Source: Terriglobia bacterium
Lineage (GTDB): Bacteria; Acidobacteriota; Terriglobia; Bryobacterales; Bryobacteraceae
NCBI GenBank assembly: GCA_020073445.1
Contig: JAIQFE010000039.1
Coordinates: 1 to 49,548, forward strand
Reading direction: 5' to 3'
Length of the DNA: 49,548 nucleotides
The number at the start of each line of letters is the position of its first letter. The first letter of the stretch is position 1. Under the pieces are notes generated by a model. It saw only the letters and a program-made list of their open reading frames with translations, ran no database searches and had not been told where the DNA came from. Positions 35,719-45,233 of the stretch are shown piece after piece. A program made the translations under genes and the position numbers.

Positions 35719-37029
35719 TTACCGCAGAAGACCGATGGTGTATTGGAGTGCGGAGTATTGCGTTTGATAGTCATACTTCGCATTGAGATTCTCAATCTCG
35801 GCTTGGGTCAGATTCAGTTGCGCCTGCGTCAGTTCGACAATGGACGACAAACCCAGACTATAACGCTGGTTGGAGAGGTCCAGAGCCAGAGCCGCCTGGC
35901 GGAGAAACTGCGCTGTGACGTCGATCCGCTGATAGGCGTCATTCGCGCTCGCCCAGGCGACCCGGACGTCTCGCGCAAGGCGTTGCTGCTCATCGCGAAG
36001 CCTTTGATCCGACTCCATGGCGCGCTGCAGCGCCGCCTCGCGGCGGGCGGAGAACAAATGTCCGTTGAATAGCGGGATGCTGACATTCGCGGCCAAGCCT
36101 TCGTATTCAGCCGGAATGGAAGACGTGGTTGTGTTGTTGATAAAAGGGATGAATCCGCCCACGGCAACCGCGCTGACCGTTGGCCGGGATAAATCCTTTT
36201 CAGCTTCCGCGAATTTGTAGGCTGCATCGCGCGAAAAGCGAAGACCCGCAAGCTCAGGCCGGTTAGCGATAGCCTGCGCGACCAATGGATCGGCGGACGC
36301 AGGCGGTCCGGCGGGAAGCGGCTCGTCGGCGAGCTGATAGTTCGCCGGCATATCGGAGCCCATGGCACGGCCCAGCTCGGCGAGCGCTTGCTGCACGGCG
36401 TCCTGTGCCCGTAGCAGCAGGAGTTTGGCTTCCGACACGTTCACGTCCGCGAAGCTGACGTCGAGCTGCGACTTCAAGTTATTCCTGGCAAGCTCGGTGA
36501 CCTGATCGCTCAGCAACTGGCGCGCGCTGACCGTTTCCTGCGCGACTTTCACCACGGCTTGCGCATGAAGAACGTCAAAATAGGAGCGATACACCGCCAG
36601 GAGCACGTCATAGCGCGTGGCTTGCGCATTCTGCGTCACTGCCTGCGCCTGCAGGCGCGAGCTGCTCACCAGATTGGACGTGCGGCCGGAATCGGTGATC
36701 AACTGACGCACCACCACGCCCTGGCCGAAGCGGTTGAACAGACGGGAAGCAGAGAGGTCCCCTGCCCCGATCCGCGAATCGGTGTTGCCCTGCGAACCCG
36801 TGAGATTACCGGTCACGTTGGGGTAATACACGGACCGATCCTCGATGATCTGTTGGTTCGAGTAGTTGATCTCGTTTTGCGCGGCCTGAATCTGCGGGTG
36901 ATTCTGAATCGCCAGTGCTTCGGCCTCCTGCAGCGTTAGCGTGGGCAGGGCCTGCGCGGAAGCGCGAAATCCGCCTATGGCCGCGGATACTGCGAAAGCG
37001 ATCAGAGTCGTATTGGTTCTCAGAGACAT
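35719..37029 (-). CDS. TolC-type outer-membrane efflux channel
   Basis: ATG at 37029 follows the RND stop by 5 bp; the frame to 37254 is overlap. The product has 436 residues with a signal peptide ending at ASAQA. Two outer-membrane-efflux repeats are visible, beginning LTLQEAEALAIQNHPQIQAAQ (residue 29) and ADPLVAQAIANRPELAGLRF (about 240), with long coiled-coil helices rich in Ala and Gln, as in TolC/OprM. It forms the outer channel of the tripartite pump with the two upstream gene products. Confidence 0.92.
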   Translation of the reverse strand: MSLRTNTTLIAFAVSAAIGGFRASAQALPTLTLQEAEALAIQNHPQIQAAQNEINYSNQQIIEDRSVYYPNVTGNLTGSQGNTDSRIGAGDLSASRLFNRFGQGVVVRQLITDSGRTSNLVSSSRLQAQAVTQNAQATRYDVLLAVYRSYFDVLHAQAVVKVAQETVSARQLLSDQVTELARNNLKSQLDVSFADVNVSEAKLLLLRAQDAVQQALAELGRAMGSDMPANYQLADEPLPAGPPASADPLVAQAIANRPELAGLRFSRDAAYKFAEAEKDLSRPTVSAVAVGGFIPFINNTTTSSIPAEYEGLAANVSIPLFNGHLFSARREAALQRAMESDQRLRDEQQRLARDVRVAWASANDAYQRIDVTAQFLRQAALALDLSNQRYSLGLSSIVELTQAQLNLTQAEIENLNAKYDYQTQYSALQYTIGLLR

Positions 37030-37034
37030 GGCAA

Positions 37035-40000
37035 TTACGCGACCGATGGCTGGGGCTTGTTCCGGTAGACCAGCAGATACGCCGCAGGCACGATGAATAC
37101 AGTCAGCACCACCGAGACCGTTAAGCCGCCGATAATGGTGCGCGCCAGGGGAGCGTATTGTTCGCTTCCCGTCCCCAGCTTCAGCGCCATGGGCACCATT
37201 CCAATAATGGTTGCGAGCGAGGTCATCAGGATTGGCCGCAAGCGAACCCGGCACGAAGTGATCACCGCCGACTCCACCGACTGGCCCTGCTCTTCCAGGC
37301 GGTGCGCGAATTCCACGATCAGAATACTGTTCGATGCCGCGATGCCGACCAGCATCAGAACTCCCATCAGCGACATCACGTTCAGTGTCGTGTGGGTCAG
37401 CGGCAGAATCACCATCACGCCGATGAAGCCCATCGGGATCGCCAGCATGATCAAGAACGGATCTTTAAAGGAGCGGAACTGGGCCACCAGGATCAGGAAC
37501 AAAAGAACCACGGCAAGCGAGAGGCCGGTTCCGAAGCTATAGAAGGAATCATTCATTCCCTTCACCATTCCGCGCAGATTAATGCGAATCCCAGAAATCT
37601 TCGTCTCGTCCACCAACTTGCCGATCTGGCTGGACAGTTTGCCCAGGTCTTCGCCAGACGGAGTTACGTACACGTCTATCACGGGTTGGATCTGGTAGTG
37701 ATCCACTTCCGTGGGAGTTTGAACGGCCTGGAGACTCGCCACGTTGGATAGCACGGTGATGGGCCGCGGACTGCCGTCCAAACGGAACGAAGAACGCGCG
37801 TCCGACTTGCTTTCCAGGCCTCGCAAGGGAATCTGTTGCAGATCGATAGGATCGTGGATGGCCGGTTTGCCGTTTTCGTAGTATTGAACGGTCAGGAAGT
37901 AGTCGTTACCGGTTTGATGGTCCACCCAATAGTTCGGCGCGATCATCGTATTCGAATTCAGCGATGTGATCACGTTGTCCACGACCTCTTTTTCGGTTAA
38001 GCCGAGTTGGGCGGCGTGGACTCGGTCGATGTTCAGCTGGAGAGCTGGATAGTTGAGGTCCTGCGGAATGTAGACTTCGCCGGTGCCTGGCAGCTTGCGG
38101 ACACGCGCCGCAAGATCCTGAGCGACGCCGTAAGCACGATCGAGATTGCGGCTGCTGACCTGGATGTCGATCGGCGCCGCCATACCGGAATTCAGGACGG
38201 CATCCACCATCGATCCGCTGGAAAAGAATGTCCGAAGAGTGGGATACTTGTTGGCAATAGCGCTGCGCACGCGATCCATGTAGTCAAAGCTACTGATCTT
38301 GTGCGACTCCTTCAACTCCACCTGCACTGTGGCTGTATATGGTCCGGCATTGCTGCTGTACAAAGCGGAAAAGTCCGGCACGATCCCGATGTTCGAAACC
38401 ACCATATTGAAGTCTGTCGGATCGACCACCTGCTTGATCAGATCTTCGACTTTGGCTACGTAATCTTCGGTCACTTCAATCCGCGAGCCAGTGGGAGCCT
38501 TAAGTGTGATCGTGAATTGACCAGCGTCAGTGCGCGGGAAAAAAGCGACGCCCAAGTACGGATAGATCAAAAGGCTGGCCAGGAATAAGCCGATCAACGC
38601 CACCACCGTGAGTACGGGAACCCGCAGAGCTGCCCGCACAGATCGTTCGTAGACGTTTAGTAATCCCGTAAATCCGCGGTTGAACCAGGCATTGAACCCG
38701 CGAGCGTTTTCGGCATCGTGCCCATGAGGCGCCTGCTTGAGAAATCTCGCACAGAAAAGAGGAATGACGGTCATGGCCACGAAGTACGAGACGAAAAGCG
38801 AAAGAACCACCGCCAGGGCCAGGGCGGTAAACAGGAATTTACTGACGCCGTTCAGGAACGTGACGGGAAAGAACACCACCGCCGTAGTGAGAGTGGCAGC
38901 CAGAACCGCAAGGCTCACTTCGGAGCCGCCTAGTTCCGCCGCCGCCTCGGGGGACGCACCCATCTCGAGGTGCCGGTAGATGTTCTCAAGCGAGATGACG
39001 GAATTGTCGATCACGCGCGAGAATGCCAGAGCCAAGCCGCCCAGGATCATGGTATTGATCGTGCTGCCCATCAGGTAGAGGATCACCAAGGTGGCCAACG
39101 CCGAAAGAGGGATGGAGAGAAACACCGCCACAGTAGCGCGCAGGCTTCCGAGAAAGATGAGAATCATCAGGCTGGTCAGTACCAGGCCGATCGTGCCCTC
39201 ATCCGCCAGCGTCCGCATGGCCTCCTTGACGAAGGCCGACTGGTCGAAAACCACGGCTGTGGAAAGCTGCTTGGGAAGGTTCTCCAGATTCGGGAGCATT
39301 TCCCGGATGCCGTTGACGACGCTGATCGTGTTGGTGTCGCCGCCCTGCTTCAGGATCGGCAGGTACACGGAGCGCTGTCCGTCCACGCGAACCACGTTGT
39401 ACTGGATTTGATTGGCGTCCTTGGCTTGGCCGATGTCGCCGATGGTGACCGATCTCTTGTCGATCGTTTTGATCGGAATCTGGTTGATATCCTCGACTTT
39501 GTCCACCAGGCTGTTGGAATAGAGGTAGTAATCATACGGCCCCATCTTCACATCGCCCGCGGGAAGAATCAGGTTGCTGCTATTGAGTGCGCCGACGACA
39601 TCCATGGGGCTCAACTGACGGGAAAGCAGCTTGATCGGATCCACGTACACCATCACCTGCCGGTATTCGCCGCCGAACGGAGGCGGAATCGCCGAGCCGG
39701 GCACCACCACGATCTGATTGCGAATCGTGAACTGTCCGATATCGTGGAGCTGTGTCTGACTGAGACCTTCGCCCTTCAGTGTGACCAGGCACACCGGCAA
39801 GCTGGATGCGTCCATCTTGAGCACGACCGGCGGAAGCGTTCCCGGCGGGAGACGTTTCAGATCCGCCAGAGCAAGGTTGGAAAGCTGGGTCACGTCGGCG
39901 TCCGCGTTCGTTCCCGGCTGGAAGAATACCTTGATCATGCTGATGCCCAGCATGGATCGGGATTCCATATGATCGATGCCCGACGCCAGAGTAAAGAAGC

Positions 40001-40199
40001 GCTCCAGCGGATTGGTGATATCGGTTTCCACGTCCTGCGGCGGCATCCCGGAATAGAAAGTCGCCACCACTACTTCAGGAATGTTGATCGGGGGGAAGAG
40101 ATCGACCGGCATTCGGAGCGCGCTGGTCACTCCGATGAGCACCAGCACCAGGCAGACTACTACGACGAAATACGGATTACGGATGGAGAATCGGGACAT
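37035..40199 (-). CDS. RND-family efflux pump (HAE1/AcrB type) with altered proton-relay residues
   Basis: The protein has 1054 residues with twelve membrane helices in the AcrB order and both large porter loops. Start ATG 40199 gives MSRFSIRNPYFVVVVCLVL, the normal N-terminus. In TM4 the usual V-D-D-A pair (AcrB Asp407/Asp408) is I-D-N-S (Asp398/Asn399), and in TM10 the conserved Lys940 (A-K-N-A) is A-S-N-S (Ser956); the Arg of TM11 (CRVRLRPILMTSLA) is kept. Drug or lipid export driven by protons is expected for the family, but the relay must differ here. It is encoded between its membrane fusion protein (20 bp upstream) and the TolC-type channel (5 bp downstream), so a full tripartite system is present. 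Confidence 0.93.
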   Translation of the reverse strand: MSRFSIRNPYFVVVVCLVLVLIGVTSALRMPVDLFPPINIPEVVVATFYSGMPPQDVETDITNPLERFFTLASGIDHMESRSMLGISMIKVFFQPGTNADADVTQLSNLALADLKRLPPGTLPPVVLKMDASSLPVCLVTLKGEGLSQTQLHDIGQFTIRNQIVVVPGSAIPPPFGGEYRQVMVYVDPIKLLSRQLSPMDVVGALNSSNLILPAGDVKMGPYDYYLYSNSLVDKVEDINQIPIKTIDKRSVTIGDIGQAKDANQIQYNVVRVDGQRSVYLPILKQGGDTNTISVVNGIREMLPNLENLPKQLSTAVVFDQSAFVKEAMRTLADEGTIGLVLTSLMILIFLGSLRATVAVFLSIPLSALATLVILYLMGSTINTMILGGLALAFSRVIDNSVISLENIYRHLEMGASPEAAAELGGSEVSLAVLAATLTTAVVFFPVTFLNGVSKFLFTALALAVVLSLFVSYFVAMTVIPLFCARFLKQAPHGHDAENARGFNAWFNRGFTGLLNVYERSVRAALRVPVLTVVALIGLFLASLLIYPYLGVAFFPRTDAGQFTITLKAPTGSRIEVTEDYVAKVEDLIKQVVDPTDFNMVVSNIGIVPDFSALYSSNAGPYTATVQVELKESHKISSFDYMDRVRSAIANKYPTLRTFFSSGSMVDAVLNSGMAAPIDIQVSSRNLDRAYGVAQDLAARVRKLPGTGEVYIPQDLNYPALQLNIDRVHAAQLGLTEKEVVDNVITSLNSNTMIAPNYWVDHQTGNDYFLTVQYYENGKPAIHDPIDLQQIPLRGLESKSDARSSFRLDGSPRPITVLSNVASLQAVQTPTEVDHYQIQPVIDVYVTPSGEDLGKLSSQIGKLVDETKISGIRINLRGMVKGMNDSFYSFGTGLSLAVVLLFLILVAQFRSFKDPFLIMLAIPMGFIGVMVILPLTHTTLNVMSLMGVLMLVGIAASNSILIVEFAHRLEEQGQSVESAVITSCRVRLRPILMTSLATIIGMVPMALKLGTGSEQYAPLARTIIGGLTVSVVLTVFIVPAAYLLVYRNKPQPSVA

Positions 40200-40219
40200 G
40201 GCTCATTCCTTCGATGCTG

Positions 40220-41467
40220 CTATTTCTTTTCTTCCTGTCCCTTGAACCCAACCGACTCTATGACCTTCGGCTCTACGTCCTGACCGGCCTTGAGACCGGC
40301 GCGATCGCTAACCACAATCGATTCGCCTTCGTTCAAGCCGGAAAGAACCTCGGCGTCGTCCGCGGTCTGAATGCCGAGCTTGACGTTGCGGACTTCAATC
40401 TTGTTGGATGGGTTCACCACATACACGCTCTTCTGGTCACCTTGGCTCACTGCCTGGACGGGAACGACCAGAGCGTTGTCCTTCTTTTCAAGCCGGATGG
40501 TCGCTTCCGCATACAGCCCCGGAAGCAATATCCGATTAGGGTTTAGGACATCCACTTCCGTATGCATGGTGCGGGTGTCGGACTGGACATCGACGGAGAA
40601 GCGGGCCACCTTGCCTGGAAACGTACGGTTCAGCGAAGGAACCAAGACGCTCACCGGGTCGCCTTCGTGGATGAAATGGACGTAGGACTCAGGCACGGGA
40701 ATCACTAATCGAAAACGGTCGTCTTGAGAGAGCCGGACCAGCGGCATCGCCTGCGTGCTCGAATTGGTGCCGGCCTGCATCAGGGTGCCCAGATTGGCGT
40801 AGCGCTGGGTGATCACTCCGGCAAAGGGGGCCGTGATCTTCGCATAGTCGAAGAGCACCTTATCGTGCTCCTTTTTAGCCCGTGCCGACTCGAGCTGGCT
40901 CTGCGTGACCTCCAGGTTCGATTGCGAAGCTTCCACCTGCGCGTCCGCCGCCAGATCCTTACCTTGGGCGTCGTCTACTTCCTGCTGGGCCACCAGCCCA
41001 GGCTTGCTCTTCGCGACCTTGCTCAGCCGGTCGTACTGCAAATGCAATGCCGTGTATTGAGCCTTCACCCGTGCCAGTTCGTTCTGCGCGTGGGTCACTT
41101 GATTCTGAGCGGTCTTGATGGCTGCGTCGTCCTGCATCAATTGCGACTGCAATTCCGGGATGTCCAGCGTCGCCATCACCTGGTCTTTCTGTACATGCGA
41201 TCCGTAATCGACGTTCAGTTCCTTGACGTAGCCGGCTTCTTTCGCGTAGACGTCGATCACCTGATACGGAACCAGCTCGGAAGACAACGCCAGAGTCCGC
41301 TCCAGAGTCTTCCTTCCGACCTTCGTGACGCCCACGGAAACCGCGGCCGAGCCCGGACTGCCGGGATCATTAGCCTGGACCTTTGCGGAATTTCCGCAGG
41401 ACGCCAGCAAGCCGGCCATAACCGGGATCGCTCCGAAGAGGAATGCAGTATGCTTTCTCGGTCTCAT
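40220..41467 (-). CDS. Membrane fusion protein (HlyD/AcrA-type) of the RND pump
   Basis: ATG at 41467 gives 415 residues; the frame to 41593 is overlap with the previous gene. A lipoprotein signal is present (VMAGLLASCGNSA, lipobox LASC with Cys25). The lipoyl and hairpin region runs from about 60 to 240 (VIDVYAKEAGYVKELNVDYG, a long Gln/Ala-rich coiled coil, YAKITAPFAGVITQRYANLG), followed by the beta-barrel and membrane-proximal domains (VPVQAVSQGDQKSVYVV). It links the RND pump and the TolC-type channel in the periplasm. The gene is 10 bp after the RraA-like gene and 20 bp before the pump gene. Confidence 0.92.
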   Translation of the reverse strand: MRPRKHTAFLFGAIPVMAGLLASCGNSAKVQANDPGSPGSAAVSVGVTKVGRKTLERTLALSSELVPYQVIDVYAKEAGYVKELNVDYGSHVQKDQVMATLDIPELQSQLMQDDAAIKTAQNQVTHAQNELARVKAQYTALHLQYDRLSKVAKSKPGLVAQQEVDDAQGKDLAADAQVEASQSNLEVTQSQLESARAKKEHDKVLFDYAKITAPFAGVITQRYANLGTLMQAGTNSSTQAMPLVRLSQDDRFRLVIPVPESYVHFIHEGDPVSVLVPSLNRTFPGKVARFSVDVQSDTRTMHTEVDVLNPNRILLPGLYAEATIRLEKKDNALVVPVQAVSQGDQKSVYVVNPSNKIEVRNVKLGIQTADDAEVLSGLNEGESIVVSDRAGLKAGQDVEPKVIESVGFKGQEEKK

Positions 41468-41477
41468 AAGACTTGCC

Positions 41478-42203
41478 TCATTTCGATCTCCAGGGCAAGT
41501 CGCAGTTTGCGCTCGAGGTCCGAATCCGCTCCGATAACCCATCCAAGGAGAACTCACGGGAGCGGCAGTATTGTATGAGCTCCCGCTCCTCACCCAGAAT
41601 TTTGGACGCCTCGTCCGGTATTTGGTTTGCGATCGACAACGGGATCGTCAGAAGTCCGTGGCAATCGCCGTGAAGCAGATCGCCGGACGAAATCTTCAAG
41701 CCGTCGATCTCGACGGGCTCGCCGAACTCGATGATGTGCGCATACGAGTGGGACACGGAGAGGTTCCCCGCGAAGAGCTGAAAACCCATCTCCTCGACGG
41801 CCGCGAGATCGCGTACCGCGCCGTTTGTAACGCAACCGACGCATTTTAACGCCAGCCCGATAGTGGCGTGGATTTCGCCGATGAACGCTCCCACACCCGG
41901 CTTCGGATCGGCGTCCTGCAGCACCATCACCTTGGGCTCCGGCAGAGACGCCACATAAGTCCACCAATCCATGCGGTCGTAGTAGCAGCGGTGCGTCATG
42001 GGCGGAGTCGCCGTGCGGATCCGTCCGGTGGCTGCGTAGCCGACCATCGAACCCAACTTGGGAAATTGGCACTTCGTCGCGCCGGAGGCGAAACCCTCAT
42101 TGCGCAACCGGACATCCAACTGCTCTATCGCGTTCGAAACTGTACAGCTGTCCAATGCGCGAAGTCTTTCAAGGTCGGCGGCCGGAAGAGCATGTTGAGT
42201 CAT
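41478..42203 (-). CDS. RraA-family protein (aldolase/decarboxylase-like)
   Basis: The frame permits TTG at 42206 or ATG at 42203; ATG is preferred. No Shine-Dalgarno is visible. The product has 241 residues. The family core is visible: GEIHATIGLALKCVGCVTNG at about 110-130, with N-G-A-V-R-D in place of the common D-G-x-V-R-D, and SGDLLHGDCHGLLTIP at about 178-193 supplying the metal-binding Asp. RraA-like proteins include RNase E inhibitors and 4-hydroxy-4-methyl-2-oxoglutarate aldolases; the conserved Arg-Asp favours the aldolase or oxaloacetate decarboxylase type. It lies 10 bp before the membrane fusion gene, so it may be co-transcribed with the efflux system, but a shared function is not evident. 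Confidence 0.8.
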   Translation of the reverse strand: MTQHALPAADLERLRALDSCTVSNAIEQLDVRLRNEGFASGATKCQFPKLGSMVGYAATGRIRTATPPMTHRCYYDRMDWWTYVASLPEPKVMVLQDADPKPGVGAFIGEIHATIGLALKCVGCVTNGAVRDLAAVEEMGFQLFAGNLSVSHSYAHIIEFGEPVEIDGLKISSGDLLHGDCHGLLTIPLSIANQIPDEASKILGEERELIQYCRSREFSLDGLSERIRTSSANCDLPWRSK

Positions 42204-42375
42204 CAATTTCTAATACGGTATCAGTGAGTAGTCAGGCTACGGAGTGAGCACCGACCAACCAAGAATCTTCTATGTGTATAAGAATACGACGGGAGTACGG
42301 GCGGACCCCATACCAGAAGCTTGGTATTTTAGGGGTGCAAAGCCATTAGGAGTGGGTTCCGCCCGGCCCTTCGAA

Positions 42376-43812
42376 TTACCGCCGTCCGCCGCCATGTCCG
42401 CCGCCGCCGGAATGCCCGCCACCGCCGCCCGAGTGCCCGCCGCCGAAGCTCGAGCGTCCGCCTGAGAACCCGGAACCTCCACCGGAGCGTGGGGCAGAAA
42501 CGGACCGCGGAGCGGAGAAGCTTCGGCTCGGCGATGCGAAGGATCGCGCCGGGGCGGAAAAGCTCCGGCTTGGCGACGCATTGAATCGCGGAGCGGAATA
42601 GCTCTGGCCGCGAGGCGCAGAATACGCTTGCGCCGGAGACCGATTGGACGAGCGGTTGTACGACGGCTGATTGCGGAAACTCTGTGCTGAGTTCGACCCG
42701 CGATAATTCTGTGCAGGAGCCCGGAAGCTTTGTGCGGATCCCCGGCTATAGTTCGGAGATGCTTGTCGATTAAAGCTGGGATTGCCGCCGGTTGCAGTTC
42801 GGCTGTCGCCATTAAACCTGCGCCATCCGCCTGCATTCGCACCGGCACCGACGGTGCTCCCTCTGCTGACGTTGCTGAATTGGCGACCACTCCCACCGCT
42901 ACCGGTGAACCGGTTCGAATTGAATCGGCTCGCCACTGCGCGGTTGGAGTACGGAACGCCCATCCGATGGCCGGGATCGTGCGCCCATGCGCCGCGGCCT
43001 CCGAAACCGCCGCCCGCAAAACCACCGCGGAAGCCGCCTCGGAATCCGTATCTATTGAAGAAGCCCGTGTTCACGTACAGGCTGCGGCCAAACCATCCGC
43101 AGCCCCATCCCCAGCTTCCCCAACCGCCCCAGCCCGGGAAGAAGCTGCTGATATAGATTCCCGGTCCGAACCCAAATCCGAATCCGAATCCATCGGGGTA
43201 CCACAGATCCGGGTATGCGCCCCATACAGGAGGACCCCACACGTAAGCCGGGTTGTAGACCGGAACGTACACCACTTGGGGATCGGCCGGCTGTATCTCG
43301 ATGGCGCTTTGGTTATCTTGAGTGTCCGTCGTGACCACCTGTTGCGGCGTGGTCGCCAGCCTGCCGTTCGCCTGGGCCCTCGCTCTCATTACCTGCACCG
43401 CGTTCATCACATCAGCCTGCTGTCCGAGGAACGCGTCCCCGAGGGCAGTGGTCCAGCGGATGTCATTGCTTAACAAGCTCAACGCATCCGGAAACGCCAC
43501 CAGGGCCTGAATACTGGGATCCCAGTTCTGCTGTTTGGCGGCGTCCACCAGCTGTGCGCCTTGAAGATTGCCGTTCTGTCGAACCCATTGCTCCGCCTCG
43601 ACGATCTCCAAAGGATATGTGCTTGCGGCCAGCACCTGGCTGAGGAGTGGATCGGGGTAGAGGGCAATCGGCGCGACCAGGTTATTCAACTGATCCGGCG
43701 ACAGCGGAGCCGGCGCGGGCCCCGGCGTCTGGGCAAAGCCTAACGAGATAGGAAGCAGCACGGCGCAGAACAGCGCCGCGGACTTTCGAGCTGGCAATCC
43801 GGCGCGTTTCAT
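42376..43812 (-). CDS. Secreted DUF3300 protein with aromatic/glycine-rich and Ser/Arg-rich tail
   Basis: The protein has 478 residues with ATG at 43812 and GGAGG 9 nt upstream. A signal peptide ends near LGFAQ. Residues about 37-200 match DUF3300 (LVAPIALYPDPLLSQVLAAS near 45 is its hallmark; DPQVVYVPVYNPAYVWG near 180). A Trp/Gly/Phe-rich segment (about 195-260: FGFGFGFGPGIYISSFFPGW) follows, then a Ser/Arg/Asn-rich, low-complexity tail with repeated SFSAP and SGGG units to the end. DUF3300 proteins are exported and uncharacterised; the composition suggests a cell-surface or matrix protein. It is alone in its orientation between two unrelated genes. Confidence 0.85.
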   Translation of the reverse strand: MKRAGLPARKSAALFCAVLLPISLGFAQTPGPAPAPLSPDQLNNLVAPIALYPDPLLSQVLAASTYPLEIVEAEQWVRQNGNLQGAQLVDAAKQQNWDPSIQALVAFPDALSLLSNDIRWTTALGDAFLGQQADVMNAVQVMRARAQANGRLATTPQQVVTTDTQDNQSAIEIQPADPQVVYVPVYNPAYVWGPPVWGAYPDLWYPDGFGFGFGFGPGIYISSFFPGWGGWGSWGWGCGWFGRSLYVNTGFFNRYGFRGGFRGGFAGGGFGGRGAWAHDPGHRMGVPYSNRAVASRFNSNRFTGSGGSGRQFSNVSRGSTVGAGANAGGWRRFNGDSRTATGGNPSFNRQASPNYSRGSAQSFRAPAQNYRGSNSAQSFRNQPSYNRSSNRSPAQAYSAPRGQSYSAPRFNASPSRSFSAPARSFASPSRSFSAPRSVSAPRSGGGSGFSGGRSSFGGGHSGGGGGHSGGGGHGGGRR

Positions 43813-43878
43813 CGTTTTGCGCCTCCATTACTGGGACGTGGCGGGTGGCCGCCAGGATTCCGATATCTTCGCCCCCTA

Positions 43879-44349
43879 CTACCTGCGCGCCTGCACGGCT
43901 GGCTTGGGTGCGCTAGTCCAATACGATAGTGCCAATTTGACCAGAGGGGTGACCTGATCCGCCCGAAGGGGCTTCGGAAGAACGTCGTATCCCCCCCGGC
44001 GGATGAGTTCCTGCCGCAAATAATCGTCAACCACGCCGGACATCAAGATGACGCAAGGCCCGTGCGGCGAATCCGCGAGGCTCTTGACGGCTGTCTTCCA
44101 TTCGGTTCCCAGCAAGTCACGGTCCAGCAGAATAACCGGCGCAGCCATCCGGTTCGCGACCGTATAGGCTTCTTCACACGATTCCGCGAAGCGTACTTCC
44201 AATGAGTCCTGGCCCGAGACGCTCGCCAGAACGTACCGGTCCGAATCGCTGGTGACCAGGGCAACAACGGGAATCCGAGCCGGCGTGGCCATTCGACGAG
44301 GAGCACTTCCCGTGAAAACCGAATGGATGACTTGCCAGATGCTTGACAT
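43879..44349 (-). CDS. Stand-alone response-regulator receiver protein
   Basis: ATG at 44349 gives 156 residues; the longer frame to 44664 overlaps the next gene. Residues about 26-140 form a CheY-like receiver: acidic pair in VTSDSDR (near 33-38), phospho-acceptor Asp76 in VILLDRDLLG, Ser104 in ILMSG, and Lys126 in VLPKPLRAD. There is no output domain, so the protein would act by phosphorylation-dependent binding to a partner. No histidine kinase is in the window. It lies 66 bp upstream of the DUF3300 gene and reads in the same direction, and could regulate or be co-transcribed with it. Confidence 0.7.
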   Translation of the reverse strand: MSSIWQVIHSVFTGSAPRRMATPARIPVVALVTSDSDRYVLASVSGQDSLEVRFAESCEEAYTVANRMAAPVILLDRDLLGTEWKTAVKSLADSPHGPCVILMSGVVDDYLRQELIRRGGYDVLPKPLRADQVTPLVKLALSYWTSAPKPAVQARR

Positions 44350-44480
44350 GCGAAGGCCGGAACAGCAATCGGAGAGATTCGAACCTCGTACCAGTTCGAG
44401 CTTAGCGTTGATCGGGCATTCCCGGAATACCAGACGGCTGGTATTTAGGCATCGAAAGATCCGGGTAGAGGCTGCCGCCG

Positions 44481-45116
44481 TCAGAAGCTGAGGCCAAATT
44501 CGAAGGAAACGTTGGTCCAGTGGTCGGTGGTCTTCAAAGCCGGCACATTGCCAACCGCCGCGCCGTTCGTCGAGGCAGCGATGAACTGAACCGTGGTTCC
44601 GACGTGAAACATCCGGCCGCTGTCGAGGAAATAACTCACGTTGGCCAATCCGTAGCCGCCCCATCCACCGCGCGAAGTACAGGAATAGCAGCCGACGGAA
44701 TAACCCACGTTGCTCGAAGAAACCGTCTCCGAATAGTGCAGGTATGCGGTTCCTCCTCCTGCCGAAAATTCCAAACGTTTGAACGGCTGCGGTATGTAGA
44801 CACGTCCGCCAAGAGGAATCATGAACTCGTGGTCGCCGCCCTGTATCGCGCCGACGTCGGTGATTTCCGCATTTTGATTGTGCGCCGCTCCAAATGCCAT
44901 CTGGACGCCCGCATCCGCCTGAAGGAACCGGTTGAACCGGTATCCATAGCCAAAATTAATCAGCGGCGCTGTGCTCAAGTAATTCGTGGTATTACCCACG
45001 GGAATGGCCGCTCCCACGCTGAAAGTCGCATTGTGATGGTGGATATCCGTATCCTGGGCGAGCCCCAGAGCAGACACAAAGAGTCCCGCGAGTACGACTG
45101 ACTTGGTTCGTTTCAT
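44481..45116 (-). CDS. Small outer-membrane beta-barrel protein
   Basis: The protein has 211 residues with a signal peptide ending near GLAQD. Alternating hydrophobic/polar strands begin at NATFSVGAAIPVG and end in the C-terminal aromatic FEFGLSF, as for OmpA/OmpW-like eight-stranded barrels. A Cys pair is seen in VGCYSCTSRGG, possibly a disulphide in an outer loop. No family was recognised beyond this; a role as an adhesin-like or structural porin is only a guess. The neighbours are the receiver (132 bp downstream) and the guanylyltransferase homologue. Confidence 0.7.
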   Translation of the reverse strand: MKRTKSVVLAGLFVSALGLAQDTDIHHHNATFSVGAAIPVGNTTNYLSTAPLINFGYGYRFNRFLQADAGVQMAFGAAHNQNAEITDVGAIQGGDHEFMIPLGGRVYIPQPFKRLEFSAGGGTAYLHYSETVSSSNVGYSVGCYSCTSRGGWGGYGLANVSYFLDSGRMFHVGTTVQFIAASTNGAAVGNVPALKTTDHWTNVSFEFGLSF

Positions 45117-45233
45117 TGAGCCAGTGTAGAGCGCATCGTGGTTTCAGCAAATACCAGTCCAGCGCCATTTAGAGCTGCCTTCGGCTAGTAATTGTGGGCG
45201 AGGAGGACCGGACGCGATAACAGCTCGCCGATC

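Noticed and set aside
38970-40283. 437-codon plus-strand open frame
   Set aside because: Antisense of the RND gene; its His/Asp/Arg-rich composition is the usual shadow of a high-GC coding strand. The same applies to the long plus-strand frames at 22436-23230, 23712-24779 and 26511-28163.
42376-43000. Low-complexity repeats as a CRISPR or VNTR array
   Set aside because: The repeats are codon-phased Gly/Ser/Arg-rich protein sequence without regular spacers; no CRISPR array or cas gene was seen anywhere in the window.
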